The translations under genes were made by a program, and so were the position numbers. From the NCBI GenBank assembly GCA_009838975.1, contig VXQO01000113.1, positions 52,791 to 116,790 on the forward strand: DNA of 64,000 bases, given 5' to 3'. This stretch comes from Gemmatimonadota bacterium. Lineage in GTDB: Bacteria; Gemmatimonadota; Gemmatimonadetes; Longimicrobiales; Gaopeijiaceae. Below, piece by piece: positions 36,978 through 45,995 of the stretch (its first letter is position 1; each line of letters opens with the position of its first letter). The notes under the pieces were generated by a model. That model did not search any database. It saw nothing but the letters and a program-made list of their open reading frames with translations, and was not told where the DNA came from.

Positions 36978-39900
36978 GCCCCGTGTACGGCAGGACCCTG
37001 AATGCAGTCGGCCGCATGGCCCTCCGATTCTTCGCGCCGGCGGCGGCCCTGACCGCCATCGCCTTCACCGTTGCCCCGCTCGCGGCGCAGCCCCCCAGGC
37101 CCGGCGGACCCGGGCGCAACCCCCTTCCGCTCCGCGGCGCCCGCACGGCCGAGTTCACGGCCACGGAAGGCACCTGGATCTCGCTCGACGTGAGTCCCGA
37201 TGGCCACACCATCGTCTTCGACCTCCTCGGTGACCTCTACACCATGCCGATCACCGGCGGCAAAGCGTCGCCCCTGCTGACCGGGATGGCCTTCGAAGTG
37301 CAGCCGCGCTTCAGCCCCGACGGCGAGTCGGTGGCCTTCATCTCCGACCGGAGCGGCGGCGACAACCTGTGGACGATGCGTCTGGACAGGACCGACACCA
37401 CACAGGTGTCGCGCGGCAACAACAACCTCTTCCTCTCGCCCGAGTGGGTGCCCGACGGCGAGTACATCGTGGTCAGCCGCTCCGGCGGCCTGGGCGGTGC
37501 GGCCAACCTGTACATGTACAATGCGGAGCGCTCGTCGCCGATCACGATTCCGGGCGCTCCCACGTCGCCGCTCCTCGCGGCCCTGTTCGGCGGCATCAAG
37601 CGCATCGGCGCGGCCTTCAGCCCGGACGGGCAGCACATCTGGTATGCGCAGTCATTCGGCGACTGGGAGTACAACGCCCGCCTTCCCCGCTACCAGCTGT
37701 ACCGCTACGACCGCGAAACGGGCACCGCCTCGCTCATGACCAACCGGTACGGCTCCGCGATGCGCCCCGCGATCTCCCCCGACGGCGAGTGGCTGGTGTA
37801 CGCGTCCCGCTACAACGCCGACACCGGGCTGCGGAAGCGCAACCTGGCGACCGGCGACGAGGAGTGGCTGGCCTACCCGGTGCAGCGTGACGAGCAGGAA
37901 TCGCGCGCTCCCGTCGACGTGTACCCCGGGTACGCCTTCCTCCCGGACGGCTCCGCGATCGTCGTCTCGTACGGCGGCAGGATCTGGAACGTCCCCATGG
38001 ACGGGAGCGAGCCCACGGAGATCCCCTTCGAGGTCGACGTCGAGCTCGACATCGGGCCTTCGGTCAAGTTCGATTACCAGATCGACACGACCGCGATGGT
38101 CACCGCCAGCCAGATCCGCAGCCCCGTCGTGTCACCCGACGGCGGCCGCGTCGCCTTCACGGCTTTCGACCGCCTCTGGGTGCGGGACCTGCCCGAGGGC
38201 GAAGCCACGCGCCTCACCGAAGCGGACGTCGGCGAGTTCCACCCGCAGTGGTCGCCGGACGGAGCGTCGCTCGCCTACGTCACGTGGGACGACACCGACG
38301 GCGGCCACATCATGCGGGTGCCGGCGGCAGGTGGAGCGCCCACGCAGCTGACCGGTACCGCGGCCATGTACTACAACGTGGCCTGGTCGCCCGACGGCGA
38401 GCGCATCGTCGCATCGCGCGGCGCCGCGCGCGACCTCATGGAGGCGTCGGGACTGTTCTTCGGGCCGATGGGCGCCGAGTTCGTCTGGGTCCCGGCGGCC
38501 GCCAACGCACCTGCGGAGGCGACCGTCATCTCGCCGACCGGCCTGCGCGACGTCGCGCACTTCGCTTCGGACGACCCCGACCGCATCTACGCGTACAGCC
38601 CGGTCGAGGGGCTGGTCTCGTTCCGCTGGGACGGCACCGACATCAAACGCCACCTGGTCGTCCGCGGACGCCAGGGAATCGCGGGAATGGCGAATCCGCA
38701 CCCGGACGAGTGGGAGTACCTCCCGAGACGCGTCTACCCGTGGCGCAAGGGTCCCGACCCGACCGACGTCGATCCGCCGACCGAGCCGGGCTTTGCCCAA
38801 CCCGCCGGCCTGATCGTGCTCTCCCCCGAAGGCGACCGCGCCTTCGTGCAGTTCGGCAACGACATCTACATCGTCGACCTCGCCGAGGTGGGATCGGCCC
38901 CGCCCAACATCCTCCTCACCAACCTGGGAGCCTCTCCGGTCCCGGTACGCAAGCTGACCGACGTCGGCGGCGAATTCCCGGCGTGGTCGCCCGACGGCTC
39001 GGCGCTCAACTGGGCGATGGGCAACGTGCTGTTCACCTACGACGTCGACCACGTCGAATCCGAAGAGGCGGAGGAAGAGGAGACCGCGCACGCACGCGCC
39101 CTGATCCGCGCACGCGCCATGGCCATCTCCGACACCCTGAGCGACAAGCGCGCCGAGGCCGACAGCCTCGAGAACGCCGACGAAGAGGTGCCCGAGGAAC
39201 TCGAGGACGAGATTACACGGCTGCAGGCCGATTCGGTGCAGGTCGTGGCGGACTCGCTCATGGCCCGCGCCGACTCGATCCGCGAAGCAGCGGAGGAGGT
39301 GGCCGCCAGGGCCAACGCGGTGCGCGACGGCGACAAGGAGATCCTGGCCGACACTACCGACACCTACGAGGCGCACGAGCGCAGGATCGAGGTGCAGCTG
39401 CCGCGCGACATCCCCCGTGGCCTGGTCGCGCTGCGCGGAGGCCGCATCATCACGATGGCGGAGAATCCGGGCGACACCACCGGGGCGCCCCACGTCATCG
39501 AGAACGGGGTGGTGGTCGTCAGGGACAACAGGATCGTCGAGGTCGGCGTCGCCGACTCGGTCGAGATCCCCGACAGCGCCCAGGTGATCGACGTATCCGG
39601 CAAGACGCTGGTCCCGGGCTACATCGACACGCACTACCACTCGATGTGGCTCGTGCCGGAGATTCACCCGCAGGAAGTTTGGCAATATTTGGCAACGCTT
39701 GCGTACGGGGTCACCACCACGCGCGACCCGCAGACCGCCTTCACCGACATCCTCAGCTACACCGACCGCGTCCTGACCGGCGGCATGACCGGCCCGCGCA
39801 TCTACTCGACCGGGCCCGGCGTCTTCAACGGCGAGAACATCCGCGACGCCGACCACGCGAAGACCATCCTCAGGCGCTACTCCGAGTACTACGACACCAA

Positions 39901-40735
39901 GACGCTCAAGATGTACATGAGCGGGAACCGCCAGCAGCGCCAGTGGATCATCCAGGCGGCGCGCGAACTCGAGCTGATGCCCACCACCGAGGGCGGGCTC
40001 GACTACAAGATCGACATGACCCACGCGATCGACGGATACCCGGGGATCGAGCACAACATCCCGGTCGCCCCCATGTATTCCGATGTCGTGGAGCTCTTCA
40101 AGGAGTCGGAGACCACCAACACTCCCACCCTGCTGGTCTCATACGGCGGCCCCTTCGGCGAGAACTACTTCTACGCCACCGAGAACGCTCACGACGACCC
40201 GAAGCTGAACATGTTCGTCCCCAAGGAGAACATCGACGCGCGAACGCGCCGCCGGGGGTCGGGAGCCGGAGGAAGCCCGGGCCCGGTGGGCTGGTTCCTG
40301 GAGGAGGAGCACGTCTTTCCGCGCCACGCCGAATTCGTGAAGAAGATGCTCGAAGACGATGGGCGCATGGCCGTGGGAAGCCACGGGCAGATCCAGGGCG
40401 TCGGTTTCCACTGGGAGCTGTGGGCAATGGCGGCGGGCGACGCGTCGAACCACGACATGCTGCGGGCTGCGACGATCCTGGGCGCCGAGGCGATCGGCTT
40501 CGGCGAGCAGATCGGCAGCATCGAGGAGGACAAGTTCGCCGACATCCTCGTCCTCAACTCGAACCCGCTCGACGACCTGCGCAACACGGTGGACATTCAC
40601 TATGTGATGAAGGACGGCCGCCTCTACGACGGCATGACGCTCAACGAGGTGTACCCCGAGGAGCGCACGCTGGAACGGAGGAGGCCCGCCGAGACGGACC
40701 CGGCGAGCACCTCGGCCGGTATCCCCGGCAACTGA
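36974..40735 (+). CDS. Exported TolB-like propeller + amidohydrolase protein (paralogue 2)
   Basis: 1253 residues, same layout as its upstream neighbour and overlapping it by 4 bases. Signal peptide (FFAPAAALTAIAFTVAPL, cut near LAAQ). PD40 blades to ~690; then ~100 residues of highly charged, Ala/Glu-rich, coiled-coil-like sequence (from VESEEAEEEETAHARALI to TYEAHERR) that the upstream paralogue lacks; then the amidohydrolase barrel with DTHYHSMW near 884, TKTLKMYMSGN, MPTTEGGLDY, GIEHNIP, GSHGQIQG and GSIEEDKFADILVLNSNPL. The insert may mediate oligomer contacts. Confidence 0.9.
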   Translation: MSPVYGRTLNAVGRMALRFFAPAAALTAIAFTVAPLAAQPPRPGGPGRNPLPLRGARTAEFTATEGTWISLDVSPDGHTIVFDLLGDLYTMPITGGKASPLLTGMAFEVQPRFSPDGESVAFISDRSGGDNLWTMRLDRTDTTQVSRGNNNLFLSPEWVPDGEYIVVSRSGGLGGAANLYMYNAERSSPITIPGAPTSPLLAALFGGIKRIGAAFSPDGQHIWYAQSFGDWEYNARLPRYQLYRYDRETGTASLMTNRYGSAMRPAISPDGEWLVYASRYNADTGLRKRNLATGDEEWLAYPVQRDEQESRAPVDVYPGYAFLPDGSAIVVSYGGRIWNVPMDGSEPTEIPFEVDVELDIGPSVKFDYQIDTTAMVTASQIRSPVVSPDGGRVAFTAFDRLWVRDLPEGEATRLTEADVGEFHPQWSPDGASLAYVTWDDTDGGHIMRVPAAGGAPTQLTGTAAMYYNVAWSPDGERIVASRGAARDLMEASGLFFGPMGAEFVWVPAAANAPAEATVISPTGLRDVAHFASDDPDRIYAYSPVEGLVSFRWDGTDIKRHLVVRGRQGIAGMANPHPDEWEYLPRRVYPWRKGPDPTDVDPPTEPGFAQPAGLIVLSPEGDRAFVQFGNDIYIVDLAEVGSAPPNILLTNLGASPVPVRKLTDVGGEFPAWSPDGSALNWAMGNVLFTYDVDHVESEEAEEEETAHARALIRARAMAISDTLSDKRAEADSLENADEEVPEELEDEITRLQADSVQVVADSLMARADSIREAAEEVAARANAVRDGDKEILADTTDTYEAHERRIEVQLPRDIPRGLVALRGGRIITMAENPGDTTGAPHVIENGVVVVRDNRIVEVGVADSVEIPDSAQVIDVSGKTLVPGYIDTHYHSMWLVPEIHPQEVWQYLATLAYGVTTTRDPQTAFTDILSYTDRVLTGGMTGPRIYSTGPGVFNGENIRDADHAKTILRRYSEYYDTKTLKMYMSGNRQQRQWIIQAARELELMPTTEGGLDYKIDMTHAIDGYPGIEHNIPVAPMYSDVVELFKESETTNTPTLLVSYGGPFGENYFYATENAHDDPKLNMFVPKENIDARTRRRGSGAGGSPGPVGWFLEEEHVFPRHAEFVKKMLEDDGRMAVGSHGQIQGVGFHWELWAMAAGDASNHDMLRAATILGAEAIGFGEQIGSIEEDKFADILVLNSNPLDDLRNTVDIHYVMKDGRLYDGMTLNEVYPEERTLERRRPAETDPASTSAGIPGN

Positions 40736-40757
40736 GCGGTTGCGCCCGGCCGGCGGT

Positions 40758-41240
40758 TCACGGTGGGATTGCGTGAGCCGCCGGCCGGGTTGACTCCGGA
40801 AGCCGCGCAAGAGCCAGCGCCAGCTCGGCTGCGAACTCGTTTGCGATCAGCCGGTCGGATCGCTTTACCCGCAGCACCAGCTTTGAGGGGTGCTTCAGCT
40901 TGAGGCCCTGCTGGCCCGCGATCTTCTCGAATGCGAGGAGGTCGGCTGCGGTGATGATGAGCCGGGGCCCCACCAGCCTCCACCATCGCCCCTCGGGAAC
41001 CGTCGCACCGGCAACCTTCGCCAGCGGGATCACGATCTCCCTGACCGGCTCGATCTGCTCCCGGGTCTCGTAGCCGGCCCCCTTCATCGCTTCGGTCCGC
41101 ACCTCCAGCCGCCACTGGATCACCAGCCGGTCCCGTTCCAGCCGCACGAGCCCGTGTGCGGTCTCGGTCGTGGATTCGTAGGCCCCGCCCTCCAGGTACA
41201 GGTCGGAACTGCGCTTGAAGGTGAAGGGTACGGCGCTCAT
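40758..41240 (-). CDS. Conserved-looking hypothetical protein
   Basis: 160 residues, no signal peptide, soluble. Family not recognised. The middle reads as alternating beta strands and a turn (DRLVIQWRLEVRTEAMKGAGY ... EIVIPLAKVAGATVPEG ... RLIITAADLLAFEKIAG), with a Lys/Arg-rich closing strand (LVLRVKRSDRLIANEFAAEL) and helix, similar in pattern to PH-like or DUF-type domains. Situated between two propeller-amidohydrolase units, convergent with paralogue 2, and transcribed in the same sense as paralogue 3. Confidence 0.6.
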   Translation of the reverse strand: MSAVPFTFKRSSDLYLEGGAYESTTETAHGLVRLERDRLVIQWRLEVRTEAMKGAGYETREQIEPVREIVIPLAKVAGATVPEGRWWRLVGPRLIITAADLLAFEKIAGQQGLKLKHPSKLVLRVKRSDRLIANEFAAELALALARLPESTRPAAHAIPP

Positions 41241-41292
41241 GCCGGGCGCCGGAGCAGCAGCCCGGCATGAGCGATCCCGTGCGCAGTGGCCA

Positions 41293-44200
41293 TCACCGCC
41301 CCCGTTCCTGCCGCACGTCGGGCGGCTCGACCCGCCACCACCACTGCGTCGGCAGCGGGCGCTGGCGCGGCCACACCTCGGTGAGCGTGGCCGCCTCGTA
41401 GAGCCGCCCGTTCTTCATGACGTAGTCGATATCGATGGAGTTCTCGAGGTCGTCCAGGGGGTTGGACTCCAGGACCTGCAGGTCGGCGATCTTGCCCGGC
41501 TCGATCGACCCGATGTCGCCCGCCAGGCCGATCGCGTCCGCGCTCATCAGCGTCGCCATGCGCAGGGCGTCGTGGTTGTCCATGCCGCCCGACGCCATCA
41601 TCCACAGCTCCCAGTGCGTCCCCAGGCCCTGGACCTCGCCGTGCGAGCCAAGGCCGGCCTGGCCTCCGGCCTCCATCCACTTCACGATCTGCTCGGCCTG
41701 CTGGAAGTGCGGATACTGATCGTCGCGGAACCAGGTCGTGGTCTTCCACTTGTCGAGTTCGTCGCGGGGGGTGAAGAACTGGAGGCGCTCGACCTCGTCG
41801 AGGTTGGTGCGCGTCAGGTAGTACTGCCGCCCGGACGGCCCGCCGTAGGCCACCACGAGCGTGGGCGTGTAGACCATCCCGCTGAACGCGCCCAACTGCA
41901 CGACGTCGCGGTAGAAGGGGCTGATCGGCAGCGAATGCTCAAGGCCCGCGTAGCCGTCCTGGGCCAGCGTCAGGTTCATGGTGAAGTTGGAGCCGCCCTC
42001 GGTGGTCGGGGTCAAGCCCTGTTCACGCGCCGCCATTATCACCCACTGGCGGATCTTGCGGTCGCCGGCCATGTACTGCTTGATCGTCTTCGTGTTGTAG
42101 TGGTCGCTGTAGCGCCGGAGCACGTCGCGGGCCTCGTCCAAGCTGGAAATCTGGTCGGCGCTGAAGACCCCGGGGCCGGTCGAATAGAGGCGTGGCCCGA
42201 TGAACGCGCCGGTCTCCATGAGGTCGAAGTAGGCGACCGCGTCCTCGGACGAGGTCTGGGGATCGCGCTGCGTGGTGACGCCGTACGCCAGCTGCGCGAG
42301 GAACTGCGACACCTGGCCTCGGTGCACGCCCCAGGCGACCCAGGTGTGCGCGTGGATGTCGACGAGCCCGGGGTAGATCGTCTTGCCCGTCATGTCGCGG
42401 ACATCGGCGCCGTCGGGGATGGTTACGCTGCCGGCCGCGCCCACCGCGACGATGCGGTTGTCCCTGACCACGATGTCCCCGCGCGGAATAACCTCGTCGC
42501 CCCGCATGGTGATGAGACGGGCGTTGGTGAGGGCGACCACCCCACGCGGCAGATCCTTGGGCACGGTGATCTCGACGTCGAACCGCGCGGCCTCGTAGAC
42601 AGGGCCGCCCTCGTCGTCCTCCGCCTCGCCCGGGTCCGTGGCTTCCTCCTCGATCACGTCGGCCGTGTCCGCGGCCTCATCCTCGGGTGCCTCCGCCTCC
42701 TCCCGCGCCTCGGCGCGCGCGGCCGCGACCGAATCCGCCACCAGCGAGTCGCTCAGCGCGATGTCGTGCAGGAAGAAGCTGCTCCCGATCGAGTAGTACG
42801 CGGCGGATCCGTCGGTGGTCCACCCCACGAAGTCGCCGCCCACCTTGGTCAGGCGCCGCGTCGGCACCGACGACCGGGCCGCGACCGAGACCGTCGGCGC
42901 CTCGCCACCGGTCGGCGGCACGGTGATGGTGAAGACGTTGCGGTTGGCCCGCACCACCGCGCGCTTGCCGTCGGGCGAGAGCACGACCTCGTCTGGCGCG
43001 GGGCGGCTGCCGGGCCCCGGACGCGCGGGCGCCGTGACCTTGACCAGCGTGCGAATGTCGGTGCCGTCGTAGCGCACGGACAGCAGCCCGTCCTGGCCCG
43101 CCCACACGTAGACGCGGTCGGGGTCCGGGCCGGGGTGGGGTGCGTTCCGCCCCTCCTGCGTGGCCCCCGAACCGACCCACATGATCCGGCTCGGCTCGCC
43201 GCCGTCCGCGGGCAGCCACACGTACTCGAGCTCGGCCGCGGGGTGGTGCCGGCCGAAGTCCTCCAGCGTGCGCATGCGGTGCATCTTCGAGCCGCGCACC
43301 GCGAGGATGCGGGAGCCGTCGCCGTTGTAGGCGATTCGGTCGAAGAACGCCGACGTGAGCGTGAGCCGCTCGGGCTCGCCGTCTCCGTCCGCGCGGATGC
43401 GCCAGATGTCGCCACCGGCCGAGTCGTTCCAGGTCACGTATGCGATGTGGCGGCCGTCCGGCGACCAGGCCGCGCCGTGCTCCACGTCGGCCGAGGTGGT
43501 GAGGCGGCGCGCGTCGGTGATGACCGGGAAGCCGTCCGTCTGGGTGCCCGCCGGATCGGGCAGGCTCGCGGTCCAGAGCCGGTCGAGCGCCGAGAAGACG
43601 AGCCGCGTGCCGTCGGGCGAGGGGCGCGCGCCGCGGATCTGCGAGACGGTGAGCAGCGAGTCGTTGATGGCGTAGTCGAACTTCACGAGTGGACCGAGAT
43701 CCTGCTGGATGTGAGCCGTGAAGGGAATCTCCGAGGCCTCGCCCGACGGCACTTCCACCCGCATGATCTTGCCGCCGTAGAAGGTGATCAGCGCCCCCGA
43801 GTCCGGCGTCCACGCCCCGCCGGGATAGACGTCCCGGTCGCGCATGCCGCCGCCCTGCGACTCGTCCCGCTGCACATCCATCACCAGCCAGCTCTCCTCG
43901 CCGGTCTCGAGGTCGAGCAGCCTGAGCGCCTCGCGCGCGTCGTACCGCGTCGCGTACGCGAGCCAGCGTCCGTCCGGGCTGGGCATGGGTCGGAAGGCGC
44001 CCTCGTGCTCGTGGGTGCGTATCATGACGCGGCCCGTCTCGCGGTCGAGCATCCCGATCTGGAAGGCACCGACCTCGCGGGGGGAACTCTGCCCGGTGGC
44101 GGCGAAGTGGCCGGGCGGGTCCGGATCGAGGTTGTAGGGATCGCGCGCCCCGACGGGGAAGCCCCCGCCCAGGTTCCCGCGAACGTTCACCCAGACGTAC

Positions 44201-44856
44201 CGCGGATCCGGTCCGAAGGCTGCGCCGGTGTGCGAAGGGGTGCCGCCGCCAAAGCCGGGGGGGCCGCCGCCGGGACCTCCCTCGGCCCCCTGCCCCGTGA
44301 TCTGCACCCCGGTGCCTCCGTCCTCGTGCCAGAGCCAGAGCTGCGTGCCCTTGTTCGCCATGACGTACTCGCCGTCGGGCGTCCAGATCGGCGACATGTA
44401 GTTGTCGCGCTCGGTGTCGGTGAGCTGGCGCGGGTCGCTCCCGTCCGCGTTCGCCACCCAGATGTTCTCGGATCCGTCCCGGTCGCTGACGAACACGATT
44501 TCGGAGCCGTCCGTCGAGTAGCGCGGCTGCATGTCGTAGCCTTGCCCGCTCGTGATCCGGGCCGCGGTGCCGCCCGCGATCGGAATCGTGTACAGGTCGC
44601 CCAGCAGTTCGAAGACGATGGTCTCGCCGTCCGGGCTCAGGTCGACGTCGATCCAGGTGCCCTCGTCGGTGGTGAAGTCGAGGGTTCGGGAGGTGATGAG
44701 GGGCAGCGCATTCGCCCGGCGCGCAGCCCGTGCGGAACTGTCGTTCTGCTCGACCGTCTGGGCCGCGACAGGCGCTGCGGGCTCTCCCGCCACCGTGCCC
44801 AGCGCCATGGCCACCGGGGCGACAACAAACCGTATCAGCCTTGGTCGCACTTTCAT
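41293..44856 (-). CDS. Exported TolB-like propeller + amidohydrolase protein (paralogue 3)
   Basis: 1187 residues. ATG at 44856 is preceded by GGAGGTTTGAGGAG on the coding strand, a strong ribosome site, so the open frame beyond it is ignored. Signal peptide cut near PVAAQ. PD40 blades follow (SPDGETIVFELLGDLY, STDGSEIVFVSDRDG), then an acidic linker (EEAEAPEDEAADTADVIEEE), then the amidohydrolase barrel: DIHAHTW near 832, TKTIKQYMAGD, TPTTEGG, GLEHSLPI, GSHGEVQG and GSIEPGKIADLQVLESNPL. Downstream of the TonB-plug-like gene and S9 peptidase in the same direction. Confidence 0.9.
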   Translation of the reverse strand: MKVRPRLIRFVVAPVAMALGTVAGEPAAPVAAQTVEQNDSSARAARRANALPLITSRTLDFTTDEGTWIDVDLSPDGETIVFELLGDLYTIPIAGGTAARITSGQGYDMQPRYSTDGSEIVFVSDRDGSENIWVANADGSDPRQLTDTERDNYMSPIWTPDGEYVMANKGTQLWLWHEDGGTGVQITGQGAEGGPGGGPPGFGGGTPSHTGAAFGPDPRYVWVNVRGNLGGGFPVGARDPYNLDPDPPGHFAATGQSSPREVGAFQIGMLDRETGRVMIRTHEHEGAFRPMPSPDGRWLAYATRYDAREALRLLDLETGEESWLVMDVQRDESQGGGMRDRDVYPGGAWTPDSGALITFYGGKIMRVEVPSGEASEIPFTAHIQQDLGPLVKFDYAINDSLLTVSQIRGARPSPDGTRLVFSALDRLWTASLPDPAGTQTDGFPVITDARRLTTSADVEHGAAWSPDGRHIAYVTWNDSAGGDIWRIRADGDGEPERLTLTSAFFDRIAYNGDGSRILAVRGSKMHRMRTLEDFGRHHPAAELEYVWLPADGGEPSRIMWVGSGATQEGRNAPHPGPDPDRVYVWAGQDGLLSVRYDGTDIRTLVKVTAPARPGPGSRPAPDEVVLSPDGKRAVVRANRNVFTITVPPTGGEAPTVSVAARSSVPTRRLTKVGGDFVGWTTDGSAAYYSIGSSFFLHDIALSDSLVADSVAAARAEAREEAEAPEDEAADTADVIEEEATDPGEAEDDEGGPVYEAARFDVEITVPKDLPRGVVALTNARLITMRGDEVIPRGDIVVRDNRIVAVGAAGSVTIPDGADVRDMTGKTIYPGLVDIHAHTWVAWGVHRGQVSQFLAQLAYGVTTQRDPQTSSEDAVAYFDLMETGAFIGPRLYSTGPGVFSADQISSLDEARDVLRRYSDHYNTKTIKQYMAGDRKIRQWVIMAAREQGLTPTTEGGSNFTMNLTLAQDGYAGLEHSLPISPFYRDVVQLGAFSGMVYTPTLVVAYGGPSGRQYYLTRTNLDEVERLQFFTPRDELDKWKTTTWFRDDQYPHFQQAEQIVKWMEAGGQAGLGSHGEVQGLGTHWELWMMASGGMDNHDALRMATLMSADAIGLAGDIGSIEPGKIADLQVLESNPLDDLENSIDIDYVMKNGRLYEAATLTEVWPRQRPLPTQWWWRVEPPDVRQERGR

Positions 44857-44906
44857 CTCCTCAAACCTCCTTTGCATTGCGGCGAGCCACCCCGAAATGC
44901 AACGGG

Positions 44907-45995
44907 TCAGCGCCGCGTCCAGATCAGAATCACCCCGCACGACGACCCCACGCCCCCGTACTGCGCAGGGACGCCGGAAGACGTGGGGAAGACCTCGACA
45001 CCGGCGATCGCGACAGGGTCGAGCATGCGGTCGAGACCCGCGGGATCGTCGCCTCCGCGGTTGATCACCAGGCCATCGAGGACCACGCGCGGGAAGCACC
45101 GCCCGTACGGGCCCGACGAGAAGCTCGCCTGGCGCCCGCCCCGGAGCACGACGTACTTCTCGATCGGATTGTCGGGGTCTGCGAACAGTTCGACCCCCGG
45201 GATGCGGCTGAAGATGTCGCTCATCTCCACCGGCCCCCGGCTCTCGATCTCCGCCCGGTCGATGAAGTCGCCGAAGCCCTCCTCGAGGCGGTTGTAGTAG
45301 CCCGCGTCCTGGAGCGCGATTTCGCGGCGCTCGACGGTGACCACGATCGGGTCGAGCTGGACGGGGTCCGCCGAGAGCGAGAGACGCACGTTGGTGACGC
45401 GGCCGGGCAAAACCTCGATCGTCTCGGTTCGGGTCGCGTAGCCGAGTTGTGTGAACCCGACGATGTTCAGCCCCGGGGTGAGTTCGTCCAGAGCGAAACG
45501 GCCGCGCGCGTCGGTGCGGGTCCCCTGGTCCCCGGTGCGCAGTCGGACGCTCGCCCCGTCTACCGGGCCGCCGGTCCGGTCGTCGCTCACCACGCCGACG
45601 ATCCCGGTCATGAGCTCGTCCTCGCCCGCGACCACCGGATCCATGGCCGTCTCGAACTCGCCCGAGCGCATGATCGCGAAGTCGCCCACGGCGGGGTGAT
45701 AGCCGGGGTGCGACAGCGACAGCTGGTAGTTGCCCACGGGGATGTTGAGCAGCGTGAACCGGCCCGCGATGTTGGTCTCGACCACGTAGCCCATGTAGTT
45801 GATCTGCACCATCACGCCCTCGATGGGCCGCCGGCTGATCGCGTCCAGGACGGTGCCGCTGATGGTGACCCGGTTGCCCTCGGGGAAGCGCTCCTGGGAG
45901 TCGGCGGCGTGCGGCGACAACAGCGACAGCAGGGCCGCGAGCGCAACCAGGCGGAGCGCCGTGGAGATCCTCGCGCCCCTCGCACCCCGCCTCAT
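44907..45995 (-). CDS. Exported carboxypeptidase-regulatory + TonB plug-like protein
   Basis: 362 residues with a signal peptide (STALRLVALAALLSLLS, cut near ADSQE). Two carboxypeptidase regulatory-like sandwiches (~40-110, TVLDAISRRPIEGVMVQI; ~130-215, DARGRFALDELTPGLNIV) precede a TonB-receptor plug-like domain with IFSRIPGVEL, YVVLRGGRQA and VVLDGLVINR. No barrel follows, so it is not a full receptor. ATGA overlap with the upstream S9 peptidase gene; 50 bases before paralogue 3. Probably outer-membrane or periplasmic; role unknown. Confidence 0.82.
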   Translation of the reverse strand: MRRGARGARISTALRLVALAALLSLLSPHAADSQERFPEGNRVTISGTVLDAISRRPIEGVMVQINYMGYVVETNIAGRFTLLNIPVGNYQLSLSHPGYHPAVGDFAIMRSGEFETAMDPVVAGEDELMTGIVGVVSDDRTGGPVDGASVRLRTGDQGTRTDARGRFALDELTPGLNIVGFTQLGYATRTETIEVLPGRVTNVRLSLSADPVQLDPIVVTVERREIALQDAGYYNRLEEGFGDFIDRAEIESRGPVEMSDIFSRIPGVELFADPDNPIEKYVVLRGGRQASFSSGPYGRCFPRVVLDGLVINRGGDDPAGLDRMLDPVAIAGVEVFPTSSGVPAQYGGVGSSCGVILIWTRR

